Positions 1 to 9,161 of a stretch of DNA of 64,000 bases are shown piece by piece. The notes under the pieces were generated by a model. The model worked only from the letters and a program-made list of their open reading frames with translations. It had not been told where the DNA came from and made no database searches. The stretch comes from Lachnospiraceae bacterium. Lineage in GTDB: Bacteria; Bacillota; Clostridia; Lachnospirales; Lachnospiraceae. The DNA lies in contig JAFUGT010000009.1 in assembly GCA_017469275.1 (NCBI GenBank), forward strand, positions 32,095-96,094. Reading direction: 5' to 3'. The translations under genes and the position numbers were made by a program. Every line of letters starts with the position of its first letter. Position 1 is the first letter of the stretch.

Positions 1-932
1 TATCAGTGACAATGGCGAAGATGGGTATAGAGGTTACTTTTGTTTCGCCGGACTGTACCGAAGAGGAATTAAATGCTGCATTTAAGGATAACACAAAGGT
101 AGTGTTTGGTGAGACTATTGCCAATCCGGCACTTACCGTTCTTGATATAGAGAAGTTTGCCAAGGCGGCTCATGCTCATGGAGTTCCGCTGGTTGTGGAT
201 AACACATTCCCGACTCCGGTGAATTGTCGTCCGATTGAGTGGGGAGCAGATATCGTTACACATTCTACCACAAAATATATGGACGGACATGGGGCTGCAG
301 TTGGTGGAGCAATCGTAGATTCGGGTAAATTCGATTGGATGGCACATGCGGACAAGTTCCCGGGACTTACCACACCGGACGAGTCGTATCACGGAATCGT
401 ATATGCCGAGAAGTTTGGTAAAGAGGGAGCATTTATTACAAAATGTACTTCCCAGCTTATGAGAGATTTTGGATGTATTCAATCTCCTCAACATGCATTT
501 ATATTAAATCTTGGTCTGGAATCACTTCATGTTAGAATGCCTAAGCACGTGGAAAACGGACAGGCAGTTGCTGAGTTTTTGGAGAAGCATCCTAAGGTAA
601 AGAAGGTTAATTATTCGGGACTTCCTTCAGATCCGTATTATGAGACAGCAAAGAAATATCTTCCAAAGGGTGGTTGCGGAGTTGTTTCCTTTGAACTTGA
701 AGGTGGTCGTGCTGCTGCAGAGAGCTTTATGAAGAAGTTAAAACTTGCAGCAATTGAGACACATGTGGCAGATGCGAGAACCTGTTGTCTTAACCCTGCA
801 ACTTCTACACATCGTCAGATGACGGACGAACAGTTAGAGGCTGCCGGAATACCTGCGGGACTTATAAGAATCTCATGTGGTCTTGAGGATAAGGAGGACC
901 TTATAGCGGATCTTAAACAGGCATTGGATTGA
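1..932 (+). CDS. metY: O-acetylhomoserine sulfhydrylase, 5'-truncated by window edge
   Basis: PLP-dependent Cys/Met-metabolism enzyme that makes homocysteine from O-acetylhomoserine and sulfide in the cytosol. The reading frame is open from the first base, so the gene begins upstream. About 309 residues are present against roughly 425 for the family, so about 115 N-terminal residues are missing. The motif HSTTKYMDGHG holds the PLP-binding lysine, and the GETIANPAL and SYHGIVYAEKFG stretches are typical of the MetY branch rather than MetB or MetC. An internal GTG at position 6 can be read as a start but lies inside the conserved domain. A regulatory leader, if any, is outside the window. Confidence 0.9.
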   Translation, partial: SVTMAKMGIEVTFVSPDCTEEELNAAFKDNTKVVFGETIANPALTVLDIEKFAKAAHAHGVPLVVDNTFPTPVNCRPIEWGADIVTHSTTKYMDGHGAAVGGAIVDSGKFDWMAHADKFPGLTTPDESYHGIVYAEKFGKEGAFITKCTSQLMRDFGCIQSPQHAFILNLGLESLHVRMPKHVENGQAVAEFLEKHPKVKKVNYSGLPSDPYYETAKKYLPKGGCGVVSFELEGGRAAAESFMKKLKLAAIETHVADARTCCLNPATSTHRQMTDEQLEAAGIPAGLIRISCGLEDKEDLIADLKQALD

Positions 933-977
933 AATGTAATAGGATAAAGTTCATGGTGAGAATTTAACCATGGTCAG

Positions 978-1036
978 TTTACTTTCATATATAAGTGCTC
1001 ACTTAACGAAGCGGGAGGCTTATGTTTAGTGATGAC
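978..1036 (+). repeat. Dispersed repeat, copy A
   Basis: This intergenic stretch matches the reverse complement of 58266-58323 over about 58 bases, including an identical 18-base core (995-1012, GTGCTCACTTAACGAAGC) and a shared GTTTAGTGATGAC. Both copies lie between genes. It is probably a member of a genomic family of small intergenic repeats; no coding potential was seen. Confidence 0.7.
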
Positions 1037-1083
1037 AATTTTGTTATAGAATGATAGATTGTATAATTAAGGAGGTAGAGAAT

Positions 1084-2433
1084 ATGTCATTTCCAAAAGA
1101 TTTCATATGGGGTGCGGCTACGGCGGCATATCAGATTGAGGGCGCATACAACGAGGACGGAAGAGGACTTAGCATATGGGATGTGTATTCCGGTTATCAT
1201 GGTAATACCAGATATAATGAGACAGGTGATGTGGCAGATGATCATTATCACAGAGTGGATGAAGACATAGCCATTATGAAGGAAATAGGACTTAAGGCAT
1301 ATCGTTTCTCTATAAGCTGGTCGAGAGTTATCCCGGAAGGTGTTGGTAAAGTCAACGAGAAAGGATTGGCATTTTATTCCTCTCTTGTGGATAAACTTAT
1401 TGCAGCGGGGATAGAACCGGTTGCAACTCTGTACCACTGGGATTTACCATATGAGCTTCACAGAAAGGGTGCATGGTTAAATGATGACAGTTCGGACTGG
1501 TTTCTTGAATATACAAAGGTTATTGTAGATGCCCTTTCAGACAGGGTATCCTATTGGGTTACGATTAATGAACCGCAGTGTATATTAGGCTGCGGTTATC
1601 TCGGAGGATTTCATGCACCCTTCCAGCTTGCACAGCCGGGAGACCTTTTGAAGATGGGTAAAAATCTGTTGCTCTCTCATGGCAAAGCGGCTAATTATAT
1701 CAGGAATAATGCCAAGAAAAAACCGATAATAGGATTTACGCCTATAGGTCCCTCATATGTTCCTGAAAATGATTCGCCTGAGGCGATAGAAGAAGCGAGA
1801 AAGAAAACATTTGCAACAGAAGGGATTGAATTCCCATTTAGTCTGAGTTATTGGTCAGATCCTGTATTTCTGGGAAAATACCCGGATGAATTATATGAGG
1901 ATTATGGTGATCTGGTTCCTGAATTTACCGATGAGGAATGGAAATTGGTTACTGAACCGCTTGATTTTTATGGAACCAATATCTATTATTCCCAGGGTGG
2001 GCCGAAAGATGTGGAGGGTTATCCGGAAAACCGTTATCAGGGTAGTCCGGAGACACATATCGGATGGCCGGTGGCACCGGAGGTTATGTATTGGTCTTCT
2101 AAGTTCCTTTATGAGAGATATGGCAAGCCTATCATGATTACGGAAAACGGAATGGCAGAGCATGATTGGGTATGTCTTGACGGAAAGGTTCATGATACAT
2201 ATAGAATAGATTATACCCACAGATATCTTAAGGAATTCCGAAGAGCGGCAGAGGAGGGAATCCCTCTTGCAGGATATTTCCACTGGTCGCTTCTTGACAA
2301 CTTTGAATGGGGACAGGGGTATACCCAGAGATTCGGACTTGTATATGTGGATTATAAGACGTTGAAGAGAACCATCAAGGATTCTGCTTACTGGTACAGA
2401 GATGTGATAGCAAGTAACGGGGAGAATTTGTAG
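1084..2433 (+). CDS. bglA: GH1 family beta-glucosidase
   Basis: Retaining glycoside hydrolase of family 1, 449 residues, usual full length. The acid/base is Glu163 in the TINEPQ motif and the nucleophile is Glu354 in ITENG. The N-terminus (FIWGAATAAYQIEGA) and the C-terminal HWSLLDNFEW motif are classic. No signal peptide is present, so it acts in the cytosol on imported beta-glucosides; whether the substrate is phosphorylated cannot be told. The start is placed at 1084 because AAGGAGG lies at the right distance; an in-frame ATG at 1051 would add eleven residues that are not part of the family. The sugar ABC importer downstream is a plausible supplier of substrate. Confidence 0.93.
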   Translation: MSFPKDFIWGAATAAYQIEGAYNEDGRGLSIWDVYSGYHGNTRYNETGDVADDHYHRVDEDIAIMKEIGLKAYRFSISWSRVIPEGVGKVNEKGLAFYSSLVDKLIAAGIEPVATLYHWDLPYELHRKGAWLNDDSSDWFLEYTKVIVDALSDRVSYWVTINEPQCILGCGYLGGFHAPFQLAQPGDLLKMGKNLLLSHGKAANYIRNNAKKKPIIGFTPIGPSYVPENDSPEAIEEARKKTFATEGIEFPFSLSYWSDPVFLGKYPDELYEDYGDLVPEFTDEEWKLVTEPLDFYGTNIYYSQGGPKDVEGYPENRYQGSPETHIGWPVAPEVMYWSSKFLYERYGKPIMITENGMAEHDWVCLDGKVHDTYRIDYTHRYLKEFRRAAEEGIPLAGYFHWSLLDNFEWGQGYTQRFGLVYVDYKTLKRTIKDSAYWYRDVIASNGENL

Positions 2434-2855
2434 AAGCCTGATAATTGCAAAATGCGTGATGACATGGTTGTTGTCATGCGTGAAAAGATATTTTGGAAAA
2501 CTTTATTGTGGTATAAAGGACGTGGTTTTTGACCATGTCCTTTTAAATGTGGGGTGTTGTTCAACAATAACGTATATAACAAAAGTTGTTATCGTATAAG
2601 AAATCATATATTTCCTTACGATTTTCTTAAGAATCGTTTAATCATATAGATTTTTTCAAAATGTGGTGTTATACTTCCGAATGAAGTGTGTGAAATATAA
2701 TAGAGTGGCAATTATGTTTTACATAGAAACAACAATAGGTAAACGGTGCTTACTAATATCATACTATGACGATGGCTGGTATTAGAAAAGTGTGTTGTAT
2801 ATACATCAAAGTATGTACATAGTTAATTAGAGAAAAGCAATAAAGGAGGAAATAT
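2434..2855. other. Intergenic region between bglA and importer operon
   Basis: 422 bases without a gene. It holds the bglA terminator (2515-2544) and an imperfect inverted repeat at 2618-2637 (ACGATT and AATCGT around a CTTAAG core) that could be an operator for the downstream operon. AT-rich sequence from 2640 to 2840 must contain the operon promoter, but no clear -35/-10 pair was found. A ribosome binding site AAGGAGG precedes 2856. Confidence 0.5.
2515..2544 (+). terminator. Rho-independent terminator after bglA
   Basis: A 12-base-pair stem with one G.U pair (AAAGGACGTGGT with ACCATGTCCTTT), a 5-base loop and four T residues, 80 bases after the bglA stop codon. Confidence 0.8.
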
Positions 2856-5393
2856 ATGAATAAATCTGCTTTGAAAAAAACTGCGTCCTGGGGCCTTGCA
2901 TTAGCAATGATGCTTTCATTGACGGCCTGTGGTGACAAAGGCGGTAACAAAAGTACCGATTCGTCAGGTAAGGATTACGGTGATGTGAAAAATATGGTAT
3001 ATGCCGGTGAGGAGATGGATCTTTCAGGGGTTAAGGGCGATCCTAATACATTTGTAATCTCCGGAGATAAGATATACTTTTTAACAAGTGAGTGGCCTGA
3101 TATGCCGGAGGGAGAGATGACTGATTCCGGTGAACCGGAGCAGGAGGCTGCCGCTGAAGATGAGGCTGATAATGCTGAGGCTGAAACGGCAGATGATAAC
3201 ACAGGTGATGCTGAGGCTGAAACGACAGATAAAGCTGCAGAAAAGGAAGAAACTTCCGAGGAAGGTGATACTGCTAAGTCGGAAGAAGCAGGCTCTTCGG
3301 AAGAGACGACAGAAGATGAAAGCGATACTGCTGAGGATTCGTCAACTTCAGAGGAAGTTGCCGATGAGGCGGAAGAAGCAGTTGACGAGAGTGATATAGA
3401 GAATAACTCTATCACAAGAGTATATTCCATGAATCTTGACGCGACAGGTATAACAGAGATATGTGAGCCTGTAATGGATAATAAACAAGAATACATTCAA
3501 TATCTTGTTTTAGACAAAGATTCGAAGATGATGTTGTTCTCTACGACTTATGATCCGAAGACAGAAAGTCAGCAATATTTTCTTTCAAAATTGGATGAAA
3601 GCGGTAAAGTGTCTGAACATCAGGATATTACCAAAGCTTTAGGCCTTGGACAGGATTCATATATAACCAAGGTTATCACAGATGATAAGGGTAATATAAT
3701 TGTAATAACCGATCAGAGTGTTTTCATAATGGATAGCAGTTATAATAAAGTTGCAGAGGTTAAGAATGAAAATGATTGGATTGAAGGTGCAGCTAAGACA
3801 AAAGATGGAGATATCATATGTGGGTCTACCGGTGAAGAAGGAGTGGCTGTACAGGTTTTAGATGTAGCGGGCAAGAAGTTTGGTGAAAAAATCAAACTCG
3901 ATCTTCAATATTTTGGAGGCTCTGATTCGTTGATGGATGGACGTGGAGATTACGATTTCTTCTATAAAGATGCAGAAGGAATATTTGCTTACTCCATTGC
4001 TGATAAGAAAACTACAAAGTTAATGGATTATCTTGCCTCAGAGATCAACGCCAATAATACATATGGAATTATACCGATTGATAACGAGACGATGGTCGGT
4101 TCGGGTTGGGATGATAACGGTGCTGTTATGACGTTGTATAAGAAGGTCGATCCTTCTGAAGTTAAGGATAAGACAACCATTATGTTCGGTTCCCTTTGGG
4201 GGGTTAGTGATGACGTAAGAAATGCCGCTATCAAATTCAACAAAGAAAATGACAAATATAGAATTGAGTTTATGGATTATTCCGATGCAGAAGATGCGAT
4301 AACTAAGATGAATGCTGATATCGTTGCAGGAAATGTTCCTGATATTATCGACCTCAGTAATCTTTCTGTGGAGCAATATGTATCAAAGGGTATTATGGAA
4401 GACCTTACACCTTATTTTGAAAAAGATGATGTCGTTAAGAAAGATGATATCCTTCCCTCTGTTGAGAAAGCAATGGAGATAGATGGCAAACTTTATTACA
4501 TATCTCCGAACTTTGGACTTCAATCTCTTATAGCATCAAAGAAGGATGTGGGAGATAAGACGGGATGGACATTTGAGGAACTTAAGGCTCTGCTTGACGA
4601 GAAGGGTGATGATGTAAGACCATTTTACAGTGAGAATAAGTCGGATACAATGTATTCTTTCTTATATGCATGTGCCTCGGATTTTGTGGATTGGAGTACA
4701 GGTAAATGTAGTTTTGACAGTGATGATTTCAAGGCTATACTTGAGATTGCTAATCGTGGAACTGATACAGAGATGGACTACAGCGAAGACTCACCGAGCC
4801 AGCCAAGCCTTATCAAATCAGGAAAAATACTTTTTTCCGATGGAGGGATTGATTGTGAGAGTGTACAGACATATAAGAAAATGTATAATTCAGATATAAC
4901 ATTTATCGGTTATCCTTGTGCTGATAAACATGGTTCATATTTTAACTTTGATACTAAGGTGGGTATCTATTCCAAGTCGTCAGTCAAAGAGGGTGCGTGG
5001 GAGTTCATACGTACTTTTATGACGAAGGATTTTCAGGCGTCAAGCGGTTATATGTATAACAACCCGACTAACAAAGATGCTTTTGAAGCATTTATGAAGT
5101 CAAAGACAGCTACCAAAGAATACAAGGATGAGTATGGTAATGAAATCTATCCTTTGGATTCTTCCTGGGGATGGGGCGATATGGAGTTTAAGATAGGACC
5201 TCTTTCCGCAGAAGAAGAGCAGATGTACAGAGACCTGATTAATAATACTACTAAGGTTACTACAACTAATGATGAGGTCATGAATATCATTAATGAAGAG
5301 GCTGCAAATTATTTTAATGGACAAAAGAGTCTTGATGAGACTGCTGATATCATTCAGAATCGTGTGACAACATATGTTAATGAAAACAGATAG
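2856..5393 (+). CDS. Sugar ABC transporter substrate-binding lipoprotein with extra N-terminal region
   Basis: Lipoprotein that captures a sugar, probably an oligosaccharide, outside the membrane. The signal peptide ends in the lipobox LTAC with Cys25 as lipidation site. Residues 90-183 are an Ala/Glu/Asp/Thr-rich acidic stretch with imperfect repeats. Residues 185-435 look like beta-propeller-type repeats (for example DDKGNIIVITDQSVFIMDSS). A family-1 solute-binding domain fills residues 438-845. At 845 residues it is about twice the usual 420-450. First gene of a five-gene operon with gaps of 27, -1, 17 and 26 bases. The substrate is unknown; the bglA neighbour hints at a beta-glucoside. 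Confidence 0.85.
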   Translation: MNKSALKKTASWGLALAMMLSLTACGDKGGNKSTDSSGKDYGDVKNMVYAGEEMDLSGVKGDPNTFVISGDKIYFLTSEWPDMPEGEMTDSGEPEQEAAAEDEADNAEAETADDNTGDAEAETTDKAAEKEETSEEGDTAKSEEAGSSEETTEDESDTAEDSSTSEEVADEAEEAVDESDIENNSITRVYSMNLDATGITEICEPVMDNKQEYIQYLVLDKDSKMMLFSTTYDPKTESQQYFLSKLDESGKVSEHQDITKALGLGQDSYITKVITDDKGNIIVITDQSVFIMDSSYNKVAEVKNENDWIEGAAKTKDGDIICGSTGEEGVAVQVLDVAGKKFGEKIKLDLQYFGGSDSLMDGRGDYDFFYKDAEGIFAYSIADKKTTKLMDYLASEINANNTYGIIPIDNETMVGSGWDDNGAVMTLYKKVDPSEVKDKTTIMFGSLWGVSDDVRNAAIKFNKENDKYRIEFMDYSDAEDAITKMNADIVAGNVPDIIDLSNLSVEQYVSKGIMEDLTPYFEKDDVVKKDDILPSVEKAMEIDGKLYYISPNFGLQSLIASKKDVGDKTGWTFEELKALLDEKGDDVRPFYSENKSDTMYSFLYACASDFVDWSTGKCSFDSDDFKAILEIANRGTDTEMDYSEDSPSQPSLIKSGKILFSDGGIDCESVQTYKKMYNSDITFIGYPCADKHGSYFNFDTKVGIYSKSSVKEGAWEFIRTFMTKDFQASSGYMYNNPTNKDAFEAFMKSKTATKEYKDEYGNEIYPLDSSWGWGDMEFKIGPLSAEEEQMYRDLINNTTKVTTTNDEVMNIINEEAANYFNGQKSLDETADIIQNRVTTYVNENR

Positions 5394-5420
5394 TGTATAA
5401 ATGAAAGACGAGATTATATA

Positions 5421-6332
5421 ATGAAAAAAGAATTAGTGACTGAGGATGGTATTACATACAAAAAACATAGCATGAGCAAGAAGGATAAGAAGAATTCTGT
5501 CCTATACATGCTTGCCAGCATACTAGGTGTGATGGTGTTCTTTATATTACCGTTTTTTGTAGTCATATACTACGCATTAGTGGATAATCCCATTAACCAT
5601 CAGTTTGTAGGTTTGGATAATTTTATTCGTATTCTTCAAAACTCCTCTTTCTTGCAGGCGGCTAAAAATACTGCAACCTTTTCTCTGGTTGCAGTACCGC
5701 TTGCGGTAATTCTTTCTTTGGTAATGGCGATGATTCTTGAGGAAAATATTCCCATGAAGAGTCAGTTCCGTACCTTTTTCTTAAGTCCTATGATGGTTCC
5801 GGTGGCTTCCATTGTACTTATTTGGCAGGTGCTGTTTGATTACAATGGGGCAATTAATGAATTTGTCAAAAATCTGGGTGGGGCTCCTATTGATTGGTTT
5901 AAGTCGAGCTATAGCCAGATTGTTATTGTTGTGCTTTTCCTTTGGAAAAATCTCGGATATAATATGATACTTTTCATGTCGGCATTAAATGCTATTCCCA
6001 AGGATGTTCTTGAGGTGGCAAAATTAGAAAGTGCCTCTGATTTTCAGATATTCCGTTATATAAAACTTCGATATTTATCATCGACAATTCTGTTTGTGGC
6101 AATCTTATCACTTATCAATTCCTTTAAGGTATTCAGAGAGGTTTATCTTCTTACGGGAGATTATCCGTATGATTCTTTATATATGCTGCAGCATTTTATG
6201 AATAACACCTTTAAGTCCTTGGATTATCAGAAACTGTCCGCGGCGGCCATAATTATGGGTATTGTTATGTGTATAGTAATCGGATTCCTGTTCTTTGTGG
6301 AGGATCGTTACGGAAAGGATGTGGAAGGCTGA
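5421..6332 (+). CDS. Carbohydrate ABC transporter permease (MalF type)
   Basis: Inner-membrane permease with six predicted membrane helices after a short basic N-terminal tail, 303 residues. The cytoplasmic ATPase-docking loop is LEVAKLESASDFQIFRYIKL, a recognisable but degenerate EAA motif. It pairs with the next permease to form the pore. The last base of its TGA stop is the first base of the next start codon, which implies translational coupling. No ATPase gene is in the operon; Firmicutes importers of this class usually share a MsmX-type ATPase encoded elsewhere. Confidence 0.9.
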   Translation: MKKELVTEDGITYKKHSMSKKDKKNSVLYMLASILGVMVFFILPFFVVIYYALVDNPINHQFVGLDNFIRILQNSSFLQAAKNTATFSLVAVPLAVILSLVMAMILEENIPMKSQFRTFFLSPMMVPVASIVLIWQVLFDYNGAINEFVKNLGGAPIDWFKSSYSQIVIVVLFLWKNLGYNMILFMSALNAIPKDVLEVAKLESASDFQIFRYIKLRYLSSTILFVAILSLINSFKVFREVYLLTGDYPYDSLYMLQHFMNNTFKSLDYQKLSAAAIIMGIVMCIVIGFLFFVEDRYGKDVEG

Positions 6333-7480
6333 TGGATACGGAAAGACAGACATATATCACCGGTAATGAAAAACAGGAGACGCAGCCGGATATGTTCGTC
6401 AATGAAGAACAGGAAAAACACCCGAATATGCCCGATAATAAAGAGCAGGAAATGCGGTCGGATATCAGCGGTAATGAAGAATATGAAAAACAGCAGGATA
6501 TCGTCGATAATGGAGAGCAACAAAGGTCGGAATCCGATGATAAAAGAGAGAATAAGGTAAAAGAATGGCGGATGAGAAATGCTAAGAAGAGACATCTTAT
6601 AAAGAAGATACTCTTCACTTTGATAGCGGCTGTGTTTGCAATATCATTTTTACTCCCCACAATTTTAACCATGGCTAATTCTTTCATGTCATCGGCAGAA
6701 ATAAGTACTAATTACGGTGTAATATTCAATCAATATAAGCAGCTCGAATATGGAGAAAAGGATACGGACTTTGTTGCCGAGAAGGTTAATCTCAAACTGA
6801 TTCCTGACATGGTGGATTTTTCCCAGTATTCAACCGTATTGCTTAAGAGTCCTGAATATCTGTTGAAATTCTGGAATTCGGTAATACTTGTAATTCCAAT
6901 AATGATACTTCAGATAGTGGTTGCGCTTGGTGCTTCTTATAGTTTCATGAGGTTTAGGAGCAAGCGGAGAGAGGTACTGTTTTTTATGTATGTGGCAGTT
7001 ATGTTGATGCCCTTTCAGGTTACATTGGTGCCTAACTATATTGTAGCGGATTGGTTGCATATTTTAGACACGAGATGGTCTATAATACTTCCGGGAATCT
7101 TTGCTCCGTTTAGTGTGTACCTGCTGACAAAGTTTATGAGACGTATTCCGACTTCTTTGATTGAGGCGGCGCAGCTTGATGGTGCTAATGAATGGCAGAT
7201 ATTTTCAAAGATATGTGTTCCATTGTGTAAGGGGCCTATTGCTTCGGTGGCAATTCTTGTTTTTATTGATTATTGGAATATGGTGGAACAGCCCCTTATT
7301 ATGCTTTCAGATGCAGACAAGCATCCGTTATCTGTATTCTTATCAAAGATCAATACAGGTGAAGTAGGACTGGCATTTGCGGTAGCTACCATATATATGG
7401 TTCCCACGATTCTGATATTCCTTTATGGTGAAGAATATCTTGTAGATGGTATATCCTATTCCGGCAGTGTAAAAGGATGA
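6332..7480 (+). CDS. Carbohydrate ABC transporter permease (MalG type) with repetitive N-terminal tail
   Basis: Second importer permease, 382 residues. The EAA loop LIEAAQLDGANEWQIF is well conserved. A long extracytoplasmic loop follows the first membrane helix. Residues 1-75 form an unusual charged cytoplasmic tail of about five degenerate repeats of roughly a dozen residues around the pattern NEEQE..PD. The start at 6332 overlaps the previous stop (TGATG); an upstream start at 6269 would overlap the first permease by 64 bases and is less likely. The tail is absent from ordinary MalG proteins of about 280-300 residues. Confidence 0.88.
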   Translation: MDTERQTYITGNEKQETQPDMFVNEEQEKHPNMPDNKEQEMRSDISGNEEYEKQQDIVDNGEQQRSESDDKRENKVKEWRMRNAKKRHLIKKILFTLIAAVFAISFLLPTILTMANSFMSSAEISTNYGVIFNQYKQLEYGEKDTDFVAEKVNLKLIPDMVDFSQYSTVLLKSPEYLLKFWNSVILVIPIMILQIVVALGASYSFMRFRSKRREVLFFMYVAVMLMPFQVTLVPNYIVADWLHILDTRWSIILPGIFAPFSVYLLTKFMRRIPTSLIEAAQLDGANEWQIFSKICVPLCKGPIASVAILVFIDYWNMVEQPLIMLSDADKHPLSVFLSKINTGEVGLAFAVATIYMVPTILIFLYGEEYLVDGISYSGSVKG

Positions 7481-7497
7481 TATAAAAGGAGGAAAAA

Positions 7498-9135
7498 ATG
7501 GAAGACTCAAAGCGTAAAAAAATAATTAAAAAGGTGGCAACAATTTTCATAGTAGTGCTGTTGTTGCTGACATTTTTTTCAAATACTATCATGAATTATT
7601 CTTTGCCTGAAGTGGCGACTGAGCCGGTAACGTCGGGAACAGTATCTAACAAAGTGAGAGGCCAGGGCGTTGTTGAGACCAATTCTGAAAATGAGGTAAC
7701 TGTCAGCGGAACCCGTAAAATCAAGGAAGTTAAAGTGGCGGTCGGGGATGAAGTGAAGGCAGGAGATGTGTTATTTACTTTTGAAGACGGAGAGAATTCC
7801 GAGCTTGATGAAGCCGAGAAGAATCTGGAGAACCTTGAACTTTCATACGCAAAATCACTTCTCAAGTTAGGACCTGATTATACAGAAGATAATATAGGTA
7901 TCAAAGATGCGAAGAAAGATCTTCAGGATGCCATAGATGCACAGGAAAAGGCGGCGAAGAATGACAAAGCCCTCAAGGCGGCAAAGAAGGACCTTGATAA
8001 GACTAAGAGTGATATTGAGGCAGCTCAGACTAAGGTAAATGAACTCCAGAGCAAAGCGGATGCATTTGCGGAGATTGGAGATTATGATACCATTAGCTCC
8101 CAGCTTGCCGAAGATGAGAAAGCATTAAAGAGATTAAAGGAAGATCTTGCAATTGCCAAAGAAAATGGTGAGGATACATTGCAGTTAGACCGTGATATAG
8201 AAGATAAGCAGGCATCAATTGATAAAGATAAGAAATTGCTGGAATCTCTTAAATCGAGCAAATCAGTTAACGATGAACTTAAGACTGCCAAAGCAAATCT
8301 TGAAACCCTTACCAAGACTCAGGAGACTCAGGAGACAAAGGTTACAGAATTGTCCGCAGCAGGTACACTTGACGATGCGAAGACAGCAGTGAAAGAAAAG
8401 AAGAAGACTTTGGAAACTCTGGTCCGCGCTCTTGATAAGAGGAAAGAAGAGGATGCGTTAAATGCTAAAAGTGAAGCGATGGATAACGAAGCGGCGGTAA
8501 AAGAGATAGATGATCAGAAGGAGAAAGTCAATCAGTTAAAAAAGAGTGATGATCTTAAGGAAGTTAAGGCGTCAGAGGATGGCATAATATCCGAGATAGT
8601 AGTCAAGGAGGGTGATACGGCAACCCCTGAGGCTCCTTTGGCACGTATTCAACTTAAAGACAGCGGCTATATTGTTAAAGTTAATATAACAAAGGCCCAG
8701 AGCAAACTTATCAGAGTCGGTGATGAAGCAACCATCGAGAATATATGGGATGACAGCGTATCGGCAACAGTTAAGAATATCAGGGTAGATACGGAGAATC
8801 CTAATCAGAATATGATAGTTACATTTGAGGTTAAGGGAGATGTACAGGTTGGTCAGACCCTTGCGTTTGCAGTCGGTGAGAAAAACAACAGATATGATGC
8901 AGTTGTTCCGAACAATGCTGTAAAAGAAGACAGCAAGGGTAAATTTGTGCTCGTCCTTAAGGTTAAAGGTACACCGCTTGGAAACCGCTATACTGTTAAA
9001 CGTGCAGACATCGAGGTTCAGGCTTCGGATGATACTTCATCAGGTGTTACCGGTGGTGTGTATGAGTATGATGATGTTATAACCAATTCGTCCAAGCCAC
9101 TTGAAAATGGGATGCAGGTAAGGTTAGTGCAGTAA
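7498..9135 (+). CDS. HlyD/MacA-like membrane fusion (adaptor) protein
   Basis: 545 residues. One N-terminal membrane anchor (residues 14-34), then a split lipoyl-like domain: the first half near residues 68-95 (KVAVGDEVKAGDVLF) and the second near 354-385 (ISEIVVKEGDT). Between them lies a very long charged coiled coil (about residues 100-350). A beta-barrel and membrane-proximal region completes the adaptor fold. Such proteins normally work with MacB-type or RND exporters, so its place in a sugar importer operon is odd. It sits 17 bases behind the permease gene with a good AGGAGG site. Confidence 0.82.
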   Translation: MEDSKRKKIIKKVATIFIVVLLLLTFFSNTIMNYSLPEVATEPVTSGTVSNKVRGQGVVETNSENEVTVSGTRKIKEVKVAVGDEVKAGDVLFTFEDGENSELDEAEKNLENLELSYAKSLLKLGPDYTEDNIGIKDAKKDLQDAIDAQEKAAKNDKALKAAKKDLDKTKSDIEAAQTKVNELQSKADAFAEIGDYDTISSQLAEDEKALKRLKEDLAIAKENGEDTLQLDRDIEDKQASIDKDKKLLESLKSSKSVNDELKTAKANLETLTKTQETQETKVTELSAAGTLDDAKTAVKEKKKTLETLVRALDKRKEEDALNAKSEAMDNEAAVKEIDDQKEKVNQLKKSDDLKEVKASEDGIISEIVVKEGDTATPEAPLARIQLKDSGYIVKVNITKAQSKLIRVGDEATIENIWDDSVSATVKNIRVDTENPNQNMIVTFEVKGDVQVGQTLAFAVGEKNNRYDAVVPNNAVKEDSKGKFVLVLKVKGTPLGNRYTVKRADIEVQASDDTSSGVTGGVYEYDDVITNSSKPLENGMQVRLVQ

Positions 9136-9161
9136 ATTGATGGTTATTAGGAGAAATAAGA

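Noticed and set aside
3130-3399. Lys/Arg-rich open frame inside the solute-binding protein gene.
   Set aside because: It is the shifted-frame shadow of the acidic repeat region of 2856-5393.
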